Below are positions 15,750 through 20,333 of a stretch of 20,333 bases of DNA, one piece after another. Under the pieces are notes generated by a model, which was not told the origin of the DNA, ran no database searches, and saw nothing but the letters and a program-made list of their open reading frames with translations. Source of the stretch: Rhodoferax sp. GTDB taxonomy: Bacteria; Pseudomonadota; Gammaproteobacteria; Burkholderiales; Burkholderiaceae_C. Every line of letters begins with the position of its first letter. The first letter of the stretch is position 1. The DNA is taken from assembly GCA_029946045.1 (NCBI GenBank), contig JAQSDS010000391.1:1-20333 (forward strand), read 5' to 3'. The position numbers and the translations under genes are program-made.

Positions 15750-16960
15750 TATTTGGGTTCTCCGTATTTTTGCACCAGGGTCCAGGCGCTCAGCGCAATC
15801 AGGGCGCTCCAGAACCACACACCCAGGGTGAGCGGCAGCACGGTGCCGTTCATGTGACCGCCAAGCCAGCTGCCCGTGGCAAACGCCGCCAGCATCATCA
15901 GGAAGCCGTTCAGCGCCGATGCCGCACCGGCCGCATGTGGAAACGGCCCCACCGCGCCGCTTTGGCCACAGGGTTGATGGATGCCGTGACCCACGACAAA
16001 CAGCAACTGCGGCAGCATGATGGCCCAGACGTTTTGCAGGCCAGCCAGGCTGAGCGCGGCCATCATGGTGCCACCGCCAAGCGACAGTGCCCCGGCCCAT
16101 TGGAGGGTGCGACGCACGCCAAAGCGGGGCAGCCAGTGGCGGCACAAAAAGGTACCGCCAATGTAGGCCAGCGAGTTCAGCGCCATGAGCGCACCGTAAT
16201 GCGTTTTGCTCAGCCCCAACACGTTCATGAAGACAAACGACGAGCTTGCCAAAAAAGTGAAAAGGCCACCATAAGACGCTGCTGACAGCGCCGAAAACGC
16301 CAGGAAAGTAGGGTGACGCGCAATACTTTTCCAGGTGGCGAGCAGTGTGTTGGCCTGCAGCGCTGCCAGATTTTTTCTCTGCAGGCTTTCTTCAAAGCGC
16401 CAGACGATCATGCCCAGGCTGGCAGCACCAAAAACGGCCAATGCCAGCAGGGCAAAACGCCAGTTAAAGGCTTCGGTCAGCAGCCCACCAACGGGAGCGC
16501 TTAAAAATGCAATCACGCCCAGGCCGCTCAAGCCCTTGCTCATGACCCGCGCACCCTGCACCGGGTTGTACAGGTCGCGCACGATGGCACGGGCGCACAT
16601 CACCGCTGCGCCCATGGCAGCACCTTGCACTGTGCGCCACACAATCAGGGCAGTCATGCTGGGCGCCAGCGTGCTGCCGATAGCAGCCAGCACGTATGCG
16701 CTTAGGCCAATCAGCAAAATGGGTCGCCGTCCGAACCGGTCAGACAAGGGCCCCCACACCAGCTGCGACACACCAAAGGCCAGCAGCAGCGCCGTCAACG
16801 TCAACTGCGCCTGTGGCATGGGCGCGGCAAAGCCGGCGGTGAGCACTGGCAGGGCGGGTAAATACAGGTCGGTCGTGATGGGCTGCAGGCCGAGCAAAAG
16901 CGACAGCAGCAGGACGATCACAGCGGGCGACATGGCTGAGGCGGTGGCTTGATTTGGCAT
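15749..16960 (-). CDS. MFS transporter, Bcr/CflA drug-efflux family
   Basis: A 403-residue inner-membrane exporter with about twelve hydrophobic segments. The N-terminal motif [12 protein letters not shown] of the first helix and [15 protein letters not shown] between helices 2 and 3 (major facilitator motif A) place it in the Bcr/CflA subfamily of DHA1 exporters. [13 protein letters not shown] in the region of helix 4 is also family-typical. Substrates of such proteins include bicyclomycin, sulfonamides and cysteine, but specificity cannot be told here. ATG at 16960 has no good ribosome site; a second in-frame ATG at 16933 is possible. miaA follows with a one-base overlap. Confidence 0.92.
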   Translation of the reverse strand: MPNQATASAMSPAVIVLLLSLLLGLQPITTDLYLPALPVLTAGFAAPMPQAQLTLTALLLAFGVSQLVWGPLSDRFGRRPILLIGLSAYVLAAIGSTLAPSMTALIVWRTVQGAAMGAAVMCARAIVRDLYNPVQGARVMSKGLSGLGVIAFLSAPVGGLLTEAFNWRFALLALAVFGAASLGMIVWRFEESLQRKNLAALQANTLLATWKSIARHPTFLAFSALSAASYGGLFTFLASSSFVFMNVLGLSKTHYGALMALNSLAYIGGTFLCRHWLPRFGVRRTLQWAGALSLGGGTMMAALSLAGLQNVWAIMLPQLLFVVGHGIHQPCGQSGAVGPFPHAAGAASALNGFLMMLAAFATGSWLGGHMNGTVLPLTLGVWFWSALIALSAWTLVQKYGEPK

Positions 16961-17029
16961 GACTGGGAGCGTAGCAGATAGGACCGCCGTTTTGCCACAG
17001 GCCAGCCTCCAGCAGGCCGGTAAAAGTCA

Positions 17030-17060
17030 GGGTGCGCCGCTCAGCACGGCGCTGTCACCC
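17030..17060 (-). terminator. Possible terminator of the cytochrome c gene
   Basis: On the minus strand, 6 bp after the cytochrome stop codon, GGGTG-aca-GCGCCG-tgctgag-CGGCGC-ACCC forms a GC-rich hairpin with a 6-bp perfect inner stem and a partly paired outer stem. The run after it is only CTGACTTTT, so it is a weak intrinsic terminator at best. Confidence 0.4.
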
Positions 17061-17066
17061 GGTCTG

Positions 17067-17405
17067 CTACTGAGAAAGAATCCAGTCCGCCAGATTCTTC
17101 AACTCCTTGGGGTCCTTGGTGTTGATGACTTTGTGTTTTTCCACGGTGCCGTCTTCAAACTGAATTTTGGGACCGGTGGTGATGTTCTTGATGATCTTCT
17201 CCTGACCATCTGTCTTTTGACTGGCCGCAATTTTTTTCAATGATGGGCCTTTTTTGGTTTTGTCAACCGCATGGCACTTGGTGCAATCGTTGTCCTTGAA
17301 CAGGGCCTTGGCTGCATCGACATCAACAACTGTCTGAGCTGTTGCGATGCTGGCAAACGCCAGCATGAGTGAGGCCGCTAGAAAGGATGTGGAAAACTTA
17401 GACAT
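17067..17405 (-). CDS. Small periplasmic c-type cytochrome lacking a distal methionine
   Basis: A 112-residue class I-like cytochrome c with a signal peptide (1-23, cut after ATA). The mature 89 residues carry one haem-binding motif CTKCH (41-45) and a C-terminal helix KELKNLADWILSQ as in cytochrome c551/c552. In those proteins a Met in an MPPN-like loop is the sixth haem ligand. The corresponding loop here is VEKHKVIN (88-95), and the mature protein has no Met at all. His91, or Lys90 or Lys92, would have to serve, or the haem is five-coordinate. The electron partner is unknown and no oxidase genes are near. A GGAG ribosome site lies about 7 bases before the ATG. The gene is divergent from the crystallin-like gene. 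Confidence 0.88.
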   Translation of the reverse strand: MSKFSTSFLAASLMLAFASIATAQTVVDVDAAKALFKDNDCTKCHAVDKTKKGPSLKKIAASQKTDGQEKIIKNITTGPKIQFEDGTVEKHKVINTKDPKELKNLADWILSQ

Positions 17406-17752
17406 TTTTACTCCAATAATTTTTTCACAAGGTGTTCAACACTCGGGATTTCTTGCTGTCGTCAGACTTGAGGTCAGCGCGAATAGTTGTGCCAAACAGG
17501 ACGGTTCTCTCCACCGTTGGCATCAGCTTAGGATGACTTTGTTGATGCATCTGTGCGCTCGCAGACATAGAAAAAATAACTCGGACGTGTTTGGATTTCA
17601 CACTGGCCGGCTCAAACCCAGACCGTGTGCCAACGCACAGACCCAGCGGTCAAGGCCCGACATAGTCCAGCCTGTGTCACTTGAATCCCCTGGTGGCAGG
17701 ACAGGCAAGCTGCAGCTTGGCAGATGTTTACAACTTTCTGGAGAAACCAACA
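17406..17752. other. Divergent intergenic region, 347 bp
   Basis: Contains the start signals for both divergent genes: a GGAG site before the cytochrome ATG, and CTGGAGAAACC before the crystallin-like ATG at 17753. An 11-bp palindrome, GTGTTCAACAC (17432-17442), lies just upstream of the cytochrome gene and could be an operator. A small TGTGC-caac-GCACA hairpin is at 17626-17639. I see no convincing -35/-10 pair and no gene; the open frame running through on the plus strand looks like chance. Confidence 0.5.
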
Positions 17753-19123
17753 ATGAACACCCATTTGAGAAACGCATTGGCGCTGGCCGCTGTCGCGGTC
17801 GCCAGCCAGGCGATGGCACAGGTCACCTTTTTCGAACAGGACAACTTTCGCGGCCGGTCATTCACCACGGATAGACAGGTTGGCAATTTTGAACGTTTCG
17901 GCTTTAATGACCGGGCCTCGTCAGTCGTGGTGGCCCGTGAAAGCTGGGAGGCTTGCGAAAGCGCCCAGTTCGGTGGCCGCTGTGTTGTCTTGCAGCCGGG
18001 CCAATATCCTTCCCTGGCCGCGATGGGCTTGAATGACCGTGTGTCGTCGGTGCGAGCTGCGCGTAACACGGCACCTGCTCCGGTGACGCCACAGATCACC
18101 TTCTATGAAAACGAAGGTTTCACCGGTCGTTCTTTCTTTACGCAAGAGCAGGTCAAGAATTTCTCCCGCAACCAGTTTAATGACCGCGCCTCCTCGGTGG
18201 TCGTGGCGGGTGGGCCTTGGGAGCTTTGTGAAAACAACCAGTTCAGAGGTCGTTGTGTCGTCTTGCGCCCGGGCCAGTACCCTTCAATGACGGCGATGGG
18301 CTTGAACGACCGTGTGTCGTCGGTGCGGCTGGCGAGCAGGGAAGCACGCGCGGATGAAGACCGTTATGCGCCCGCTGCCGCATCCGGACAGGTCACTTTC
18401 TACGAGGGCGCCAGTTTTACGGGCCGGTCATTCACCACGGTGCAGTCGATCGACAATTTTGTCCAAAACAACTTCAATGATCGCGCCTCCTCGGTGGTGG
18501 TGACTGGCAACCCCTGGGAGCTGTGTGACAACGTTCGTTATAGCGGACGCTGCGTTGTTTTGCGTCCGGGGCAGTATCCATCGATGACGGACATGGGCTT
18601 GAACGACCGTGTGTCTTCGGTACGTGCTGTGAGCTCTGGCGCGAACCATGGTGCGCAAGCCTATGGGTCCCAGTCGGTTGCTGCCCCCGACTTCCGTCGG
18701 CGCAACAACGAGCGGCTTTACGAAGCCAACGTGACGTCCGTGCGGGCGGTGGTCGGCACCCCTGAACAACGCTGCTGGGTTGAGCCCGGACAAGTCGCCC
18801 AGACGCAAGGCAATGCCAATATTCCCGGTGCGATTGCAGGTGCTCTCATTGGCGGCATTCTGGGTCATCAGGTGGGTGGTGGAACCGGTAAGGACCTGGC
18901 CACCGTCGGGGGCCTGATCGCCGGGGCCGCGATAGGTTCCAACGTCGGTCGCACTGACGGGGTAACGCAGGATGTGCAGCGTTGTGAAAACACCCCGAAC
19001 CGGGCCCAGGCCCAGTATTGGGATGTCAGCTACAACTTTCGGGGTCAGGAACATCGCACGCAAATGACGACGCCGCCCGGCCCCACGGTAACGGTCAACG
19101 AACAGGGCGAGCCCCGCACTTAA
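17753..19123 (+). CDS. Secreted beta/gamma-crystallin repeat protein with C-terminal glycine zipper
   Basis: A 456-residue exported protein with a signal peptide to about residue 22 (AMA-Q). Three repeats of about 79 residues follow (24-102, 115-193, 214-292). Each has two Greek-key motifs: one starts (I/V)TF(F/Y)E and ends NDRASSVVV, the other runs from W(E)xC and ends GLNDRVSSVR. The six NDRxSS copies match the (N/D)(N/D)xx(S/T)S calcium site of microbial beta/gamma-crystallins. Each repeat also has a CX8C pair, perhaps a disulfide. After a linker comes a glycine zipper (about 356-400), with IPGAIAGALIGGILGHQ and GGLIAGAAIGSNVGR, as in Rickettsia 17-kDa surface-antigen-like proteins, and a short tail resembling that family. 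The zipper may anchor it in the outer membrane. Calcium binding and surface location are inferred. ATG at 17753 follows GGAGA at 8 bases. Confidence 0.9.
   Translation: MNTHLRNALALAAVAVASQAMAQVTFFEQDNFRGRSFTTDRQVGNFERFGFNDRASSVVVARESWEACESAQFGGRCVVLQPGQYPSLAAMGLNDRVSSVRAARNTAPAPVTPQITFYENEGFTGRSFFTQEQVKNFSRNQFNDRASSVVVAGGPWELCENNQFRGRCVVLRPGQYPSMTAMGLNDRVSSVRLASREARADEDRYAPAAASGQVTFYEGASFTGRSFTTVQSIDNFVQNNFNDRASSVVVTGNPWELCDNVRYSGRCVVLRPGQYPSMTDMGLNDRVSSVRAVSSGANHGAQAYGSQSVAAPDFRRRNNERLYEANVTSVRAVVGTPEQRCWVEPGQVAQTQGNANIPGAIAGALIGGILGHQVGGGTGKDLATVGGLIAGAAIGSNVGRTDGVTQDVQRCENTPNRAQAQYWDVSYNFRGQEHRTQMTTPPGPTVTVNEQGEPRT
17822..18628 (+). repeat. Three internal beta/gamma-crystallin coding repeats
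   Basis: Units begin near 17822, 18095 and 18392, spaced 273 and 297 bp, and each encodes about 79 residues. Similarity holds at the DNA level: near-identical stretches such as GAACGACCGTGTGTC occur in the second and third units and nearly so in the first. This suggests duplication within the gene. Confidence 0.8.
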
Positions 19124-19144
19124 GCTGGCTCACGCCACCATGCA

Positions 19145-19166
19145 AAACGGCCCTTCGGGGCCGTTT
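19145..19166. terminator. Hairpin between crystallin-like gene and ribE
   Basis: AAACGGCCC-TTCG-GGGCCGTTT is a perfect 9-bp stem with a stable TTCG tetraloop, located 21 bp after the crystallin-like stop codon. The stem itself ends in TTT, giving a short U-rich tail, and its A-rich side makes it symmetrical. It could stop transcription in both directions, including the converging ribE transcript. Confidence 0.75.
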
Positions 19167-19198
19167 GCATGCGTTGGCCGAATCTTCAGGCCATGGGT

Positions 19199-19813
19199 TC
19201 AGGGTTTCAGCATGCGTTCCACATACCGCGCGATCAGGTCAATTTCCAGGTTGACGCGTGAGCCGACCTTGAGCGTGCCCAACGCTGTGTTTTGCACGGT
19301 GTGGGGAATCAGGTTGATCGACATCTCGCAGCCTTGCGGGCTGTCCTGAATCTGGTTGACGGTCAGGCTGACGCCGTTGATGGTGATCGAGCCCTTGTAG
19401 GCCAGATACTTGGCCAGCGCGGTGGGCGCCATCACGCGCAATTGCCAGCTTTCGCCAATTTCAGCAAAGTAAGTGACCTGACCCATGCCGTCGACATGGC
19501 CCGAGACAATGTGTCCACCCAGGCGGTCGTGCGAGCGCAGGGCTTTTTCCAGGTTGACGGCGCCCAGTTGGTCCAGCCCGGCAGTCTTGTCGAGCGACTC
19601 GGCCGAGATGTCAATGGTGAACTGGTTTTGGGCCGCATCGAATGTGGTCACTGTCATGCAGGCGCCGTTGAGCGCGATGCTGTCGCCCAGGCCGACGTCG
19701 TCGAGGTAGCCCGGCGGGCAGGTGATCGTCAGGCGCTTGCCGTGGGTAGCGGTGTCGCCCAGGGGGTGCACGGCGCTGATGTGGCCGATGCCGGTGATGA
19801 TGCCTGTGAACAT
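19199..19813 (-). CDS. ribE: Riboflavin synthase alpha chain
   Basis: Catalyses the last step of riboflavin synthesis, the dismutation of two 6,7-dimethyl-8-ribityllumazine molecules to riboflavin. The 204-residue product is full length, with the diagnostic N-terminus MFTGIITGIG and two lumazine-binding domains (about 1-90 and 97-190). Repeated motifs GDSIALNGACMTV in the first and GSITINGVSLTV in the second mark the two halves, and SGHVDGMG sits between them. The gene follows ribD by about 39 bp on the same strand, so they likely share a transcript. No FMN riboswitch is visible in this gap. Confidence 0.96.
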   Translation of the reverse strand: MFTGIITGIGHISAVHPLGDTATHGKRLTITCPPGYLDDVGLGDSIALNGACMTVTTFDAAQNQFTIDISAESLDKTAGLDQLGAVNLEKALRSHDRLGGHIVSGHVDGMGQVTYFAEIGESWQLRVMAPTALAKYLAYKGSITINGVSLTVNQIQDSPQGCEMSINLIPHTVQNTALGTLKVGSRVNLEIDLIARYVERMLKP

Positions 19814-19852
19814 ATTTCTTTGATCGGTTGGGCAGGGCGATGGCCCTGGTGT

Positions 19853-20333
19853 TTAAAAAACGTCGCGGCCGCACACGCGGGCGACCACCCGCAGGTCGGG
19901 CCCCAGCATGGCGGTGGACTTGAATTCCAGTGGCACGGCTTGGGCCAGATCCTGCAGCGGGCCAAAGTGTGCCATGCCACGACCCTGACCGATCAGTTTG
20001 GGGGCCAGATAAACCACAAATTCATCGACCAAGCCTTCGCGAATCAGCGAGCCGTTGAGCTTTTCGCCGGCCTCTACATGCAGCTCGTTGATTTCACGGT
20101 GCGCCAGGTCGCGCAGCATGGCGGCCAGATCGACCTTGTCGTTGGGACCCGGCAGCAGCACCACCGTGGCGCCGCGTGCTGCCAGCGCCGCCTGTTTGTC
20201 GGCATCGGGCACGGCGGCGTAAATGAGGAGCGTGCGACCCGCCATAAAAAGCGCGGCGTCCAATGGTGTTTCCAGCCGGCTGTCAACCAGCACCAGCGCC
20301 GGTTGGCGGGGCGTGTCAACCAGCCGCACGTCG
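19853..20333 (-). CDS. ribD: Riboflavin biosynthesis RibD, C-terminal reductase part (5' end outside window)
   Basis: The last 160 or so codons of ribD; the frame is open to the window edge. Only the reductase half is seen, which reduces 5-amino-6-ribosylaminouracil phosphate with NADPH. Family landmarks are the DVRLVDTPRQPALVLVD start of the visible fold, ELHVEAGEKLNGSLI in the nucleotide-binding region, and LAPKLIGQGRGMAHF near the C-terminus. The deaminase half with its zinc motif would lie beyond 20333. It pairs functionally with ribE downstream. Confidence 0.93.
   Translation of the reverse strand, partial: DVRLVDTPRQPALVLVDSRLETPLDAALFMAGRTLLIYAAVPDADKQAALAARGATVVLLPGPNDKVDLAAMLRDLAHREINELHVEAGEKLNGSLIREGLVDEFVVYLAPKLIGQGRGMAHFGPLQDLAQAVPLEFKSTAMLGPDLRVVARVCGRDVF

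Noticed and set aside
15750..16145. N-terminal extension of miaA by 132 codons
   Set aside because: The sequence is the MFS coding region read in another frame; MiaA proteins begin just before the P-loop, as given by the ATG at 15749.
17681..17752. Earlier in-frame start for the crystallin-like protein
   Set aside because: It would bury the signal peptide behind 24 residues; the ATG at 17753 has a good ribosome site.

Overview
The window is ordinary-looking chromosomal DNA from a Gram-negative betaproteobacterium, most likely Comamonadaceae (Rhodoferax or Polaromonas-like). This is inferred from the high GC content, the protein flavour, the aot/his-type transporter layout, an FtsX-type ABC permease, an MFS of the Bcr/CflA family, miaA and ribD-ribE. 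Genes are densely packed with short gaps and several start/stop overlaps. I see no rRNA, tRNA, CRISPR array, phage genes or transposase.

Layout: 1-1575 (+) is the 3' part of a membrane sensor histidine kinase. It is followed 19 bp later by a secreted protein that joins an LprI-like and a MliC-like lysozyme-inhibitor domain (1595-2464, +). From 6681 down to 2485 (-) runs a basic amino acid ABC importer in the order binding protein, permease, permease, AspA/AstE-type zinc hydrolase, ATPase. This is the order of the pseudomonad aotJQMOP operon. At 6841-8349 (+) is a kinase-like protein fused to a P-loop ATPase. Its 3' end overlaps the convergent end of an FtsX/YbbP-type permease (8333-10900, -).

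Upstream of that permease on the minus strand lie a PabB-PabC fusion (10922-12892), the LolD/YbbA-type ATPase that probably partners the permease (12904-13596), and a MazF/MazE toxin-antitoxin pair (13619-14241). A 527-bp stretch (14242-14768) follows, rich in inverted repeats and with one doubtful short ORF. Then come miaA (14769-15749, -) coupled to an MFS exporter gene (15749-16960, -), and a small c-type cytochrome (17067-17405, -). A secreted beta/gamma-crystallin repeat protein with a glycine zipper (17753-19123, +) ends in a clear hairpin. Riboflavin synthase and the 3' part of ribD (-) close the window.

The most unusual signal is inside pabBC. A 258-bp nested palindromic repeat, with GTCATTGCG ends and a REP-like hairpin pair at its core, occupies exactly codons 413-498 without breaking the frame, so an intergenic-type repeat is translated inside an aminotransferase domain. 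Others are a c-type cytochrome whose mature part has no methionine to act as distal haem ligand, a MazF with His at the position of the E. coli catalytic Arg29, the crystallin/glycine-zipper architecture, the two-domain lysozyme-inhibitor protein, and the structured element near 14.3-14.7 kb. I did not find a clearly new multi-gene system.
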